NCBI GenBank assembly: GCA_910585635.1
Contig: CAJUFE010000005.1
Span: forward strand, 1 to 64,000
From: an uncultured Lachnospiraceae bacterium
Lineage (GTDB): Bacteria; Bacillota; Clostridia; Lachnospirales; Lachnospiraceae
DNA length: 64,000 nucleotides
Reading direction: 5' to 3'
Numbering within the stretch: position 1 is the stretch's first letter; every line of letters starts with the position of its first letter. Below, one piece after another: positions 41,648-50,101 of this stretch. The notes under the pieces were generated by a model. It saw nothing but the letters and a program-made list of their open reading frames with translations. It made no database searches and was not told the DNA's origin. The position numbers and the translations under genes were made by a program.

Positions 41648-42982
41648 ATGGGCAATAATTATCTGGCGCAGTTTTACGGGAAGTCTTCGAACTACACAGA
41701 CATCCCCAATCGGCTGTTCAAGGAATACAACGTAAAGAAAGGCCTGCGCAATGAGGACCGGACCGGTGTCCGGGTGGGGCTCACCCGGGTGTCGGACGTG
41801 GTGGGCTACGAGGTGACGGACGGGGTCAAGACGGATGTGGAGGGAGACCTGTATTTCCGTGGCTACAGCGTATATGACCTGATCAAGGGGAAGACCGGCT
41901 GCATCGGGTTCGAGGAGGTCTGCTTCCTGCTGCTATACGGCTATCTGCCCAGCAAGAGCGATCTGGAGCATTTCATCCAGGTGCTGCGGAGCCTTTACGC
42001 GCTGCCTGATGATTTCCTGGAGATGAACCTTCTGCGTCTTCCAGGAAAGAACCTGATGAACAAGCTGCAGCATGCGGCCCTGACCTTGTATAACTACGAC
42101 GAGGACGACCCGGATGATACCGATGTCTATAAGACCATGCTAAAGGGCATCGATCTGCTGGCGAAATTCCCTTCCGTAGCCTGTTATGCCTACCAGAGCA
42201 AGGTCCATCATTTTGAGCGCAAGAGCCTGATCATCCATTACCCCCGGGAGGATTATTCGATCGCGGAGAACATCCTGTACATGCTGCGGGAGGATAAGAA
42301 GTTCACCCAGAAGGAAGCGGAGCTCTTGGACGCCCTCCTGCTCCTCCATGCCGACCACGGCGGCGGTAATAACTCCACCTTCACCAATGTGGTGATCTCC
42401 TCCACCGGCACGGACCTGTATTCCGCGATCTCCGGCTCCATCGGCTCCTTGAAGGGACCCCGTCACGGCGGGGCCAATGTCAAGGTCTCCGAGATGATGG
42501 AGCAGGTGATCGGCGAGATCGGATTTTCCACCGACGAGGCCACGGTCAAGGCATTGATCCGCAAGATCTTAGCCGGTGATTTCTATGACCGTTCCGGGCT
42601 GGTCTACGGCTTTGGCCATGCGGTCTACACGATCTCCGACCCCCGGGCCGAGATCTTGCGCAGCTGCTGTGAGGTGGTGGCCAGGGAGCAGTTCAAGATC
42701 GAGGACTTTAATTTCTACTGTTTCTTTGAGAAATGTGTAAAAGAGGTGATCCTGGAGGATAAGCATAAGGTGATCCCCACCAATGTAGACTACTACAGTG
42801 GGTTCGCTTACGAGATGCTCCAGATCCCCAGGGATATGTACACGCCCCTGTTCGTGATCAGCCGCCTGGTGGGCTGGGTGGCCCACAACCTGGAAAATAA
42901 GCTCTATGACGGCAAGATCATGCGTCCGGCCACGAAATATGTGGGACAGAATGTGGAGTATATCCCCATGGCAGAGCGATGA
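41648..42982 (+). CDS. gltA: Citrate synthase
   Basis: A 444-residue enzyme joining oxaloacetate and acetyl-CoA to citrate. Key regions are LLLHADHGGGNNSTFTNVV (first active-site histidine), GSLKGPRHGGANVKV (second histidine) and GFGHAVYTISDPRAEIL with the catalytic aspartate. The long N-terminal part fits the type found in Clostridia. ATG 41648 is preceded by AAAGGAGCTGG. The NAD-type isocitrate dehydrogenase follows 238 bases later, so both likely serve glutamate-precursor synthesis. Confidence 0.93.
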   Translation: MGNNYLAQFYGKSSNYTDIPNRLFKEYNVKKGLRNEDRTGVRVGLTRVSDVVGYEVTDGVKTDVEGDLYFRGYSVYDLIKGKTGCIGFEEVCFLLLYGYLPSKSDLEHFIQVLRSLYALPDDFLEMNLLRLPGKNLMNKLQHAALTLYNYDEDDPDDTDVYKTMLKGIDLLAKFPSVACYAYQSKVHHFERKSLIIHYPREDYSIAENILYMLREDKKFTQKEAELLDALLLLHADHGGGNNSTFTNVVISSTGTDLYSAISGSIGSLKGPRHGGANVKVSEMMEQVIGEIGFSTDEATVKALIRKILAGDFYDRSGLVYGFGHAVYTISDPRAEILRSCCEVVAREQFKIEDFNFYCFFEKCVKEVILEDKHKVIPTNVDYYSGFAYEMLQIPRDMYTPLFVISRLVGWVAHNLENKLYDGKIMRPATKYVGQNVEYIPMAER

Positions 42983-43132
42983 CTCTGTGGCGATACACCG
43001 CAGCGATATCCCTCGAGCCCTTTGTGGCGGTCAGTCCAGTACATCGCTGCGCGGCTGCGGCTCTTCGCGTGCCTCGCACGCCCGCTCCATGATCGTCCAT
43101 GCTGGGCAGCCGCAGGGATACAGGGATGAAAG

Positions 43133-43163
43133 GTAACAGTTCGGACGTTGTCTGAACGGTTAC
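43133..43163. repeat. Palindromic dispersed repeat, copy C
   Basis: GTAACAGTTCGGAC and GTCTGAACGGTTAC form an imperfect palindrome around a short GTT centre. It belongs to the family listed at 7597. Confidence 0.65.
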
Positions 43164-43220
43164 GATGAAAGTAGCCCGATAGGGCGGATGTAGTAAATAG
43201 GTATAGATATGGAGGATAAG

Positions 43221-44216
43221 ATGAAGAAGATAACGGTTTTTAAAGGCGATGGGATCGGACCGGAGATCACTGATGCGGTCTTAAAGATCTTAGAGGCGGC
43301 CAAGGCGCCGCTGGAGTATGAGGTGTTCCGGGTCGGCTTAGACGAGTATGAGGAGAACGGGGCGCTGATCCCGGACGCGGCCTTCGCTTCATTCGAGGCG
43401 AACAAGGTCCTTTTGAAATCCCCGATCACCACACCGGTGGGCAAGGGCTTCCGCTCCTTAAATGTGACCCTGCGGGAGAAATATGACTTATATGCCAATA
43501 TCCGCCCGGCTAAGTCCAATACCGCCGTGGTCACCCCATTCCCGGATGTGGATATCGTGACCTTCCGGGAGAACACAGAAGACCTGTACGTAGGGGTAGA
43601 AGAGCAGATCGACGCGGATACGGTCCATGCCACGAAGATCATCACCCGCCGGGCCAGCACCAGGATCATCAAGGACGCCTTCGAGTACGCCAGAGCCCAC
43701 GGAAGGAAAAAGGTGACCTGCGTCCATAAGGCCAATATCTTAAAGAAGTCCGACGGCCTGTTCCTGGGCATCTTCAAGGAGATCGCGGCAGGATATCCGG
43801 ATATCCAGGCTGAGGATAAGATCGTGGACGCGGTCTGCATGCAGCTGGTGATGAAGCCCCAGCAGTTCGATATCCTGGTGATGCCCAACCTCTACGGCGA
43901 TATCGTCTCTGACCTGACCAGCGGCCTGATCGGCGGCTTAGGGCTGCTGCCCTCCAGCAATCTGGGCAAGGACCACGCCATGTTCGAGGCGGTCCACGGC
44001 AGCGCGCCGGATATCGCCGGGAAAAATATCGCGAACCCCACAGCCCTTCTATGGTCAGCCTGTATGATGCTGGAGTATCTGGGCGAGCTTGAGACAGCCG
44101 GTCAGATCCGCCGGGCGGTGGATCAGGTGCTGGCAGAAGGGGTGTACAAGACCCCGGACCTTGGCGGCAGCGCCACCACCACCCAGTACTGCGACGCGAT
44201 CATCGCTCATCTGTGA
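43221..44216 (+). CDS. NAD-dependent isocitrate dehydrogenase
   Basis: A 331-residue beta-decarboxylating dehydrogenase. It has GDGIGPEITDAVL, the substrate-binding ENTEDLYVGVE and RRASTRIIKDAFEYA, and the metal site YGDIVSDLTSGLIGGLGLLPSSNLG. The ENTEDLY segment fits isocitrate rather than isopropylmalate (which usually has ELTGGIYFG). The enzyme makes 2-oxoglutarate. ATG 43221 is chosen because GGAGGA lies seven bases upstream; the ATG at 43209 overlaps that site. Its position after gltA suggests a partial oxidative TCA branch. Confidence 0.9.
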   Translation: MKKITVFKGDGIGPEITDAVLKILEAAKAPLEYEVFRVGLDEYEENGALIPDAAFASFEANKVLLKSPITTPVGKGFRSLNVTLREKYDLYANIRPAKSNTAVVTPFPDVDIVTFRENTEDLYVGVEEQIDADTVHATKIITRRASTRIIKDAFEYARAHGRKKVTCVHKANILKKSDGLFLGIFKEIAAGYPDIQAEDKIVDAVCMQLVMKPQQFDILVMPNLYGDIVSDLTSGLIGGLGLLPSSNLGKDHAMFEAVHGSAPDIAGKNIANPTALLWSACMMLEYLGELETAGQIRRAVDQVLAEGVYKTPDLGGSATTTQYCDAIIAHL

Positions 44217-44680
44217 TCCTTTTCTTTGTTCCATAGGAAGTCCTGTGGGACAAAAACGTTCCGCTCAGGATGCGCACTTTTTAATCCCAGCCCTGGCTTG
44301 CATAAAATGACCAAAACCTTCCATACTATGCCCTGAACGTGTCATGTTCCCGCCTGCATAAGGCTCCGCCATCATCCGCCAGAAGACCTGGCCAGGAGGC
44401 GGGATGTGCAGGATGTGGGAGAGACCCCAAGAAGGTGAGAAGGTGAGAACGCGAGAGGGAGAGATCCCAGAAGAGCGAGACCGCCCTTGGGGTGAGCCTT
44501 CGCCAGGAGGCGGGAGCATGGCCTGACGCTCCGGTCCGGGGACCGGCGCAGGATACGGCGGTCATGGGGTATACGGTGCTGACGGCTAAGATGTCGGGAC
44601 CGTATCTCTGCAGGTCGGCCATCTTGCGGCAGTCCCGGCAAGGTCCGGGTGAGATGGAGAGAAAGGAAAGGGCAGAGAAT
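44217..44680. other. Intergenic stretch without a recognised gene
   Basis: These 464 bases contain no convincing gene. GCCAGGAGGCGGGA occurs twice (44391-44404 and 44502-44515). An in-frame extension of the next gene crosses the second half but has no ribosome site or conserved sequence. Confidence 0.5.
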
Positions 44681-45358
44681 ATGGGACAGGATGGAATGAA
44701 CGAGAAGGATCAGCAGATCGAGGAATTTGGTCAGGTCACTCTGGGGGAGGATGAGGAGAAAAAAAAGATCCATCTCCTGACGATCATCGGGGAGGTGGAA
44801 GGCCATGAGAATGCCTCTGGGAACAGTAAGACCACAAAATACGACCACCTGCTGCCAAAGCTGGCGCAGATCGAGGATGACCGCAGCATAAAAGGGCTGC
44901 TGGTGCTCTTGAACACGTCGGGAGGGGATGTGGATGCAGGGCTGGCTATCGCGGAGATGATCGCCTCCCTGACCATCCCTTCCGTATCGCTGGTGCTGGG
45001 CGGCAGCCACTCGATCGGCGTTCCCCTGGCGGTGGCGGCGGACTATTCCTTCATCGTACCTACGGGGACCATGATGATCCATCCTGTGCGGATGAGCGGG
45101 ATGGTGATCGGGACCACCCAGACCTATGAGTATTTTGCGATGATCCAGGACAGGATCCTAAGCTTTGTGGAAAAGCATTCTAACATCGCCTACGATCAGC
45201 TGAAGCGTCTGATGCATAACACGAAGATGCTGACAAAGGACTTAGGGACGGTCCTGGTAGGCGAGCAGGCCGTGCGGGAGGGCCTGATCGATGAAGTGGG
45301 CGGGATCCGGGACGCCTTAAAGAAGCTGCGGGAGATGATAGGTGACAGGCCGGAGTAA
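44681..45358 (+). CDS. TepA/ClpP-like serine protease
   Basis: A 225-residue protein of the ClpP/crotonase fold. The segment LVLGGSHSIGVPLAVAADYSFIVPTGTMMIHPVRMSG matches the active-site region of TepA (YmfB) of Bacillus, which has GGHSIGVP in place of the ClpP G-x-ASMA; the serine in HSIG is the probable nucleophile. In Bacillus TepA is a cytosolic protein linked to protein export and sporulation. ATG 44681 is chosen because the protein then starts with an acidic leader as in relatives and GAAAGGAAAG lies upstream. Its stop codon lies inside a dispersed palindromic repeat. Confidence 0.82.
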   Translation: MGQDGMNEKDQQIEEFGQVTLGEDEEKKKIHLLTIIGEVEGHENASGNSKTTKYDHLLPKLAQIEDDRSIKGLLVLLNTSGGDVDAGLAIAEMIASLTIPSVSLVLGGSHSIGVPLAVAADYSFIVPTGTMMIHPVRMSGMVIGTTQTYEYFAMIQDRILSFVEKHSNIAYDQLKRLMHNTKMLTKDLGTVLVGEQAVREGLIDEVGGIRDALKKLREMIGDRPE

Positions 45359-45383
45359 CAGTCCAGGGTATCTGAACTGCTAC
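45355..45383. repeat. Palindromic dispersed repeat, copy D
   Basis: GTAACAGTCCAGG and CTGAACTGCTAC form the arms. The TAA at 45356-45358 inside it is the stop codon of the TepA-like gene. Confidence 0.7.
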
Positions 45384-45423
45384 AGTCCGGATGCTTGCGA
45401 CGGCACGATATCGGCAAACTTCA

Positions 45424-45492
45424 TTGACAAAAGCCAGATCTTGCAGTAGATTATAAGAATGGGTCTCGATCCGGCGGCCCTTTCTTTTTTGT
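45424..45492 (+). promoter_or_regulatory. Promoter followed at once by a terminator-like hairpin
   Basis: TTGACA (45424-45429), 17-base spacer, TAGATT (45447-45452). About ten bases later GGGTC (45461-45465) can pair with GGCCC (45476-45480) and a long T run follows (45481-45492). The transcript would be about 35 bases unless readthrough occurs. Confidence 0.5.
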
Positions 45493-45585
45493 GGAGTCCA
45501 CGCCTTTTGTGGAAAAGGTCGCTAAAAGGTTGCTTTTATATGGAAGACCATACGTTTTGCAGATGGGTTTTGTAAAAGATGCTGC

Positions 45586-45614
45586 TTGACAAGATAGCCG
45601 GATCGGAGTAGGAT
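45586..45614 (+). promoter_or_regulatory. Promoter of the metQNI operon
   Basis: TTGACA (45586-45591), 17-base spacer, TAGGAT (45609-45614), about 110 bases before metQ. Confidence 0.7.
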
Positions 45615-45625
45615 GATAACAACAT

Positions 45626-45690
45626 AAACCTACAAGATCAGTGGGTATGATGTGAGAAAGATGCAGATCCCCACCCAGACAGGTTTTTGT
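45626..45690 (+). other. Structured leader of metQ
   Basis: AAACCT (45626-45631) can pair with AGGTTT (45681-45686), enclosing GTGGG (45641-45645) and CCCAC (45670-45674), then TTTGT. It may be an attenuator. I do not see the conserved core of SAM-I or a T-box. Confidence 0.4.
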
Positions 45691-45722
45691 ACGCTATCCA
45701 TCAAAAAGAGGAGGATAAGGTT

Positions 45723-46697
45723 ATGAAAAGAAGAACATGGAAGACAAAGAGCGGGCTCGTCCTGGCTATGGCATTGACGGCGGCTGCGGTCTTAGCCGGC
45801 TGCGGAGGCGGCAGTGAGGAGACCACGGCGGCCACCACAGCAGCAGAAACTGCGTCTGCGGCAGAGGAGAGCACAGAGGCAGAGGAGAGCACAGAGGCAG
45901 AGGAGACCACGGCCGCGGAGGCAGGAGCCGAGGCGTCTGCGGATATCCCCGCGCCGGAAGGGGACGATGATACCATCTCCATCGGCGTCACCCCGGTACC
46001 CCACGCAGAGATCGTGAACGATGTGGTCAAGGGCAAGCTGGAAGCCGCCGGCTGGAAGGTGGAGGTCGTGGAGTTCAACGACTATGTACAGCCTAACACA
46101 GCTTTGGAGGATGGCGAGCTGGATGGGAACTATTTCCAGACCATCAATTATCTGGACCAGCAGAACGCGGAGCGGGGACTGCATCTGGTGGATGTGGCCG
46201 GGATCCATCTGGAGCCCATGGGCATCTATGCCAATGGGGCGGCTTCTTTAGAGGAGCTTGCGGACGGCGCCTCTATCGCGATCCCCAATGACGGCTCTAA
46301 CGGCTCCCGGGCCCTCAAGCTGCTGGCGGATAACGGCCTGATCACCTTAAAGGAGACCGAGGATCTCTACACCGTGATGGATGTGGAGGAGAACCCGCAT
46401 AACTTCGAGTTTGTGGAGCTGGAAGCGGCGAACCTGCCCCGTTCCCTGGACGATGTGGACGCGGCGGTGATCAACGGGAATTATGCCCTGGAGGCCGACT
46501 TGAACCCCCAGACAGACGCCCTGGCGGCAGAGCAGGCAGACGGCGACGAGAGCTATAAATATATCAACTACCTGGTCGTGAAGGAAGGCAATGAGGAGAC
46601 CGTAAAGACAAAGGCTATGATCGCCGCTTTTGAGAACGATGATGTGAAGAAATACATCGAGGACAGCTACAGCGGCTCCGTGATCCCTGCGTTCTGA
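45723..46697 (+). CDS. metQ: Methionine-type ABC transporter substrate-binding lipoprotein (NlpA/MetQ)
   Basis: A 324-residue lipoprotein with lipobox LAGC, a long Glu/Thr/Ala linker, and the NlpA fold: ISIGVTPVPHAEIVNDVV, VEVVEFNDYVQPNTALEDGELDGNYFQ, and VAGIHLEPMGIYA. The pattern matches MetQ proteins that bind methionine and related solutes. GAGGAGGATAAGG precedes the ATG. MetN- and MetI-type genes follow, which supports the assignment; the exact ligand (L- or D-methionine or its sulfoxide) is not visible. Confidence 0.92.
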   Translation: MKRRTWKTKSGLVLAMALTAAAVLAGCGGGSEETTAATTAAETASAAEESTEAEESTEAEETTAAEAGAEASADIPAPEGDDDTISIGVTPVPHAEIVNDVVKGKLEAAGWKVEVVEFNDYVQPNTALEDGELDGNYFQTINYLDQQNAERGLHLVDVAGIHLEPMGIYANGAASLEELADGASIAIPNDGSNGSRALKLLADNGLITLKETEDLYTVMDVEENPHNFEFVELEAANLPRSLDDVDAAVINGNYALEADLNPQTDALAAEQADGDESYKYINYLVVKEGNEETVKTKAMIAAFENDDVKKYIEDSYSGSVIPAF

Positions 46698-46895
46698 TGG
46701 TCATCCAGAGCACATGCGGCCATAGCTGACAGGAAGGTGTGCGCAGGCAAAAGGAGCGCCAGGGCCAAAAGGCGCGCCAAAGCCGCAGAAGGAGATCTGC
46801 AGCCGGCAGGATAAGGTCCTGCGGGCTGCGGATCGGATAGATGGGATAAGGGATAAGGGGACCGGGAAGACCACAGCAGATGAGGGGAGCTAGTG

Positions 46896-47861
46896 ATGAT
46901 CAGTATCCGAAACGTGAGCAAGAATTTTGGGAGCCTGAAGGTGCTGGAGGATATCTCCATGGAGATCAGCCAGGGAGATATCTTCGGCATCATCGGCCAG
47001 AGCGGCGCAGGCAAATCCACCCTGCTCCGGTGTATCAACGGCCTGGAAGGCTACGACCGGGGGAGCATAGAAGTAGACGGGAGGGAGATCTCCTCCTTGA
47101 GCAAGAAGGAGCTGCGGGCTGCCCAGAAGGAGATGGGGATGATCTTCCAGAATTTCAATCTCCTGGACCGGCTGGATGTTTATGATAATATCGCGCTGCC
47201 CCTCCAGTTCTGGAAACAGAAAAAGAACAGTCCGGAAAATAAAGCCAGGATCAACGAGCTTTTAGAGCTGGTGGGGTTAGAGGATAAGATCCACAGCTAT
47301 CCCCGCCAGCTTTCCGGCGGTCAGAAGCAGAGGGTGGCGATCGCCCGCGCCTTAGTGCTGGATCCGAAGATCCTGCTGTGCGACGAGGCCACCTCCGCCT
47401 TGGATCCCCAGATCACCAAGGATATCCTGGCGCTGCTCTTAAGGATCAACCGGGAGCTGAAGCTGACGATCGTGGTGGTCACCCACCAGATGGAGGTGGT
47501 AAAGCAGATCTGCAACCAGGTGGCCTTCATCAAGGATGGCCGGAGCATGGCTACAGGGAAGCCGGAGGAGCTTTTCGTGGCGCCTAACAAGGAGATCCAG
47601 GCCTTTGTGGGAGAGAGCGTGGAGTGCCTGCCCAAGGAAGGGCGGAACATCAAGCTGTTCTTCAACAGCACAGAGTCCGAGGACGGCGTGATCACGAAGA
47701 TGGCCCGGGAGCTGGATACGGATTTCTCGATCTGCCAGGGCAAGCTGGAGGATTTCAGAGGGAACATCCTGGGCAGCCTGGTCATCAACATCCAGCCTCA
47801 GGACGAGGAGAGGGTCCTTTCGTTCCTGAAGGCCCATCATGTACTTTGGGAGGTATTGTAA
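46896..47861 (+). CDS. metN: Methionine ABC transporter ATP-binding protein MetN
   Basis: A 321-residue ATPase with Walker A GQSGAGKST, signature LSGGQKQRVAIARAL, Walker B ILLCDEATSALDP and a C-terminal NIL domain (about 245-321). That domain is the methionine-sensing part of MetN. ATG 46896 is preceded by GAGGGGA at seven or eight bases; the GTG three bases earlier is also in frame. It overlaps metI by one base. Confidence 0.93.
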   Translation: MISIRNVSKNFGSLKVLEDISMEISQGDIFGIIGQSGAGKSTLLRCINGLEGYDRGSIEVDGREISSLSKKELRAAQKEMGMIFQNFNLLDRLDVYDNIALPLQFWKQKKNSPENKARINELLELVGLEDKIHSYPRQLSGGQKQRVAIARALVLDPKILLCDEATSALDPQITKDILALLLRINRELKLTIVVVTHQMEVVKQICNQVAFIKDGRSMATGKPEELFVAPNKEIQAFVGESVECLPKEGRNIKLFFNSTESEDGVITKMARELDTDFSICQGKLEDFRGNILGSLVINIQPQDEERVLSFLKAHHVLWEVL

Positions 47862-48496
47862 TGGTTGACGTGATCGCAAAAGCTACCTGGCAGACCGTGT
47901 ACATGGTGGTCGGCTCCACATTTTTTTCCGTGATCTTAGGGTTCATCCCTGCGATCGTCCTGACGCTGACGGCGCCGGACGGGCTTAGGCCCAATAAAGT
48001 GGTCTACGGACTGCTGGATCTCCTGGTCAACACCTTCCGCAGCTTTCCCTTCATCATCCTGATGGTGATCGTGATCCCCTTCACCAGGCTTTTAGCGGGA
48101 AAGGCGATCGGCACCAAGGCGGCGCTGGTCCCCTTGACCATCTCCGCCATCCCCTTTATCGCCCGGGTGATCGAATCCGCCCTCCGTGGCGTGGACAGCG
48201 GCCTGATCGAGGCGGCCAGGTCCTTCGGGGCCAGCGACCCCCAGATCATCCTGCGGGTCTATCTGAAGGAAGCCTTTCCGGCGATCCTTTCCGGTATCAC
48301 CCTGACTATGATCAGCCTGATCGGCTACAGCGCCATGGGCGGCGCGATCGGGGCAGGCGGACTGGGCGACGTGGCGATCCGCTACGGCTACCAGGCCTAT
48401 AAGATGCCCTACCTGGTGGTCACCAGCGTGATCTTGATCGTGTTCGTACAACTGATCCAAACGATCGGGAATACGTTATTTAAGCGGTTGTCCTGA
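47861..48496 (+). CDS. metI: Methionine ABC transporter permease MetI
   Basis: A 211-residue permease with five membrane helices. The coupling-loop region ESALRGVDSGLIEAARSFGAS matches the MetI EAA motif. Its ATG is in a TAATG overlap with the metN stop, behind GGGAGG. A long perfect terminator hairpin follows at 48571-48617. Confidence 0.92.
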   Translation: MVDVIAKATWQTVYMVVGSTFFSVILGFIPAIVLTLTAPDGLRPNKVVYGLLDLLVNTFRSFPFIILMVIVIPFTRLLAGKAIGTKAALVPLTISAIPFIARVIESALRGVDSGLIEAARSFGASDPQIILRVYLKEAFPAILSGITLTMISLIGYSAMGGAIGAGGLGDVAIRYGYQAYKMPYLVVTSVILIVFVQLIQTIGNTLFKRLS

Positions 48497-48570
48497 GTGT
48501 GACAAAAGAAAGTGACAAAAGAAAGTTACATAAGAAAGTGATAAGAAAGGCGAAAGGCCCTTTAGAAAAG

Positions 48571-48620
48571 AAAAGCTCCGGCTGGATACATATATCGCGT
48601 ATCCAGCCGGAGCTTTTTAT
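48571..48620. terminator. Bidirectional terminator between metI and the minus-strand gene
   Basis: Arms 48571-48589 and 48599-48617 pair perfectly over 19 bases (core GCTCCGGCTGGATAC). T runs lie on both strands, so it ends metI and could also terminate the opposite transcript. Confidence 0.9.
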
Positions 48621-48704
48621 CGCCATAGCTCGCGTTCGTTCTGCCATCATGGCTTACGGCCTTCATTGTCCGATCCGAGCGGAAGATCTGGAGGATCTGC
48701 TTGA

Positions 48705-49859
48705 TCAGATATCTGGCGTAGAGGATGTAGAGGTATAGGGATCGCTATAGCCGAACCCTGTATCGGCCGTGGCCGCCGCCATAGCCGGCGTATACTTTAA
48801 GTTCAGGAAATTGCTGAAGTCCTTGCTGTACATCTTATCCAGCTCGGAGGTGTAGCCCACCACCATCTGGGGCTGCTCGGCAGCATAGTATTTTAACGCT
48901 TCCATGGTGTTCTTTTCGGATAAGGAGATGTGGGAGCTCTTTTTATCCTTGGAGAACAGACGCATCTCGCTGACGCTGTTCCTGCCGGTCCGCTGGTAGT
49001 AATAGCCCCAGATCAGGTCCTTGTTGGACAGGATGTAGGCGCTGGAGCCGGACATATAGATTGTCCATTTCCGTCCGATCCACAGATCCTTCCCGATCGT
49101 ATGGGCCGTGCCGAAATCCTGCTCGATCGAGGCCATGGAAGCGGAGGTGTCGGTCTGCAGGTACTTGTTGATGTTCTTTATGTACGAGTTGTTAAAGATA
49201 CCGGCCACTGAGAGGAGGAAGAACAGGAAAGCGCCCACAGTCACCGCGGTGAGGACCCAGAAGAGGGGGATATCCAGTCCGCCCAGCTTGGAGGTATCCA
49301 GGTTGTAGAAATAAAACTTGTCAAGCTCGCCCTCGGTCACTCCAAGGTCGGCCAGGCCTTCCCGGTAATAGCGTTCCATCTGTGCATCCATCTTGGTCCA
49401 TGTACCCTTTACGGGGAGAGGCTCCGGCGGAGCGGTGGTGTTCGACTCATCCTCCCAGAAGGCCCAGGCCTGATCGATCCGGTCGTACATGGCGCTCTGC
49501 TCGTCTTTATCCATATAGACACTGTAGAAATACCAGGTGGAAGTCTGGGCCTCATAGTCGTCTACGGACTGGAAAGCGATATAGCTGTGTCCGTCCACAC
49601 GGGTGGTGCTGCCGCCGTATTTCTTTTTGGTGGTGGTAGTGTGCTCCACATAATCGTTCAAAAAATATTCTGCGTCGATCGATACATATTTTCCTTCATA
49701 GCTTGTGGGATCCGCTGTGATGTCCAGTTTGGTGGGACCGGTGATCACGTCAAATGCGGCAAATTTTGTAAAAGCCAGTATCCCTACCGCGATGATGATG
49801 GACACGACCGCTTTTACGATGTTCGATGATCTGGATCTTTTTTTCAGTGTTTCAAGCAT
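48705..49859 (-). CDS. Membrane protein of unknown function
   Basis: A 384-residue protein with two membrane helices, IVKAVVSIIIAVGILAF near the N-terminus and FWVLTAVTVGAFLFFLLSVAGI near residue 210. The segment between them (about 170 residues, with YEGKYVSIDAEYFL and KKKYGGSTT) is probably extracellular. The C-terminal half, KNINKYLQTDTSASMASIEQDFG onward, is probably cytosolic and resembles a pleckstrin-like sensor domain only in composition. I do not recognise the family. AAAGGGG precedes the chosen ATG on the minus strand; a longer frame starts at 49922 but the first 21 codons are not hydrophobic. It has its own terminator shared with metI. Confidence 0.7.
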   Translation of the reverse strand: MLETLKKRSRSSNIVKAVVSIIIAVGILAFTKFAAFDVITGPTKLDITADPTSYEGKYVSIDAEYFLNDYVEHTTTTKKKYGGSTTRVDGHSYIAFQSVDDYEAQTSTWYFYSVYMDKDEQSAMYDRIDQAWAFWEDESNTTAPPEPLPVKGTWTKMDAQMERYYREGLADLGVTEGELDKFYFYNLDTSKLGGLDIPLFWVLTAVTVGAFLFFLLSVAGIFNNSYIKNINKYLQTDTSASMASIEQDFGTAHTIGKDLWIGRKWTIYMSGSSAYILSNKDLIWGYYYQRTGRNSVSEMRLFSKDKKSSHISLSEKNTMEALKYYAAEQPQMVVGYTSELDKMYSKDFSNFLNLKYTPAMAAATADTGFGYSDPYTSTSSTPDI

Positions 49860-50024
49860 ATCTTTTTCCCCTTTGCAGCATACTGGATTTGTAGAGGCGC
49901 GGAGAGGATAGCAGGTTGCCAAGTGACTGTCCGCTCAGCGCATACCTGCGTATCATTATAGCACAGATCGGTAGTCATGTCCATGTATTTTTTGGCAGAC
50001 GCGGCCGTCTGGCGTTAGAAATTT

Positions 50025-50053
50025 GTTACAGTTCAGATACCCTGAACGGTTAC
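50025..50053. repeat. Palindromic dispersed repeat, copy E
   Basis: GTTACAGTTCAG and CTGAACGGTTAC flank ATACC. This is the most regular copy. It lies 49 bases before spoVAD, between two divergent genes. Confidence 0.7.
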
Positions 50054-50101
50054 AGGAGTTTGCTGCAGATAGCATCATAGAAGGGAAAGGATGGGATCCA
50101 T

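Noticed and set aside
45600..45722. SAM riboswitch or T-box before metQ
   Set aside because: The conserved core sequences of these RNAs could not be found in the leader, so only a generic structured leader is reported.
48499..48738. Small plus-strand frame of 79 residues after metI
   Set aside because: It runs straight through the 19-base-pair terminator hairpin and overlaps the 3' end of the minus-strand gene.
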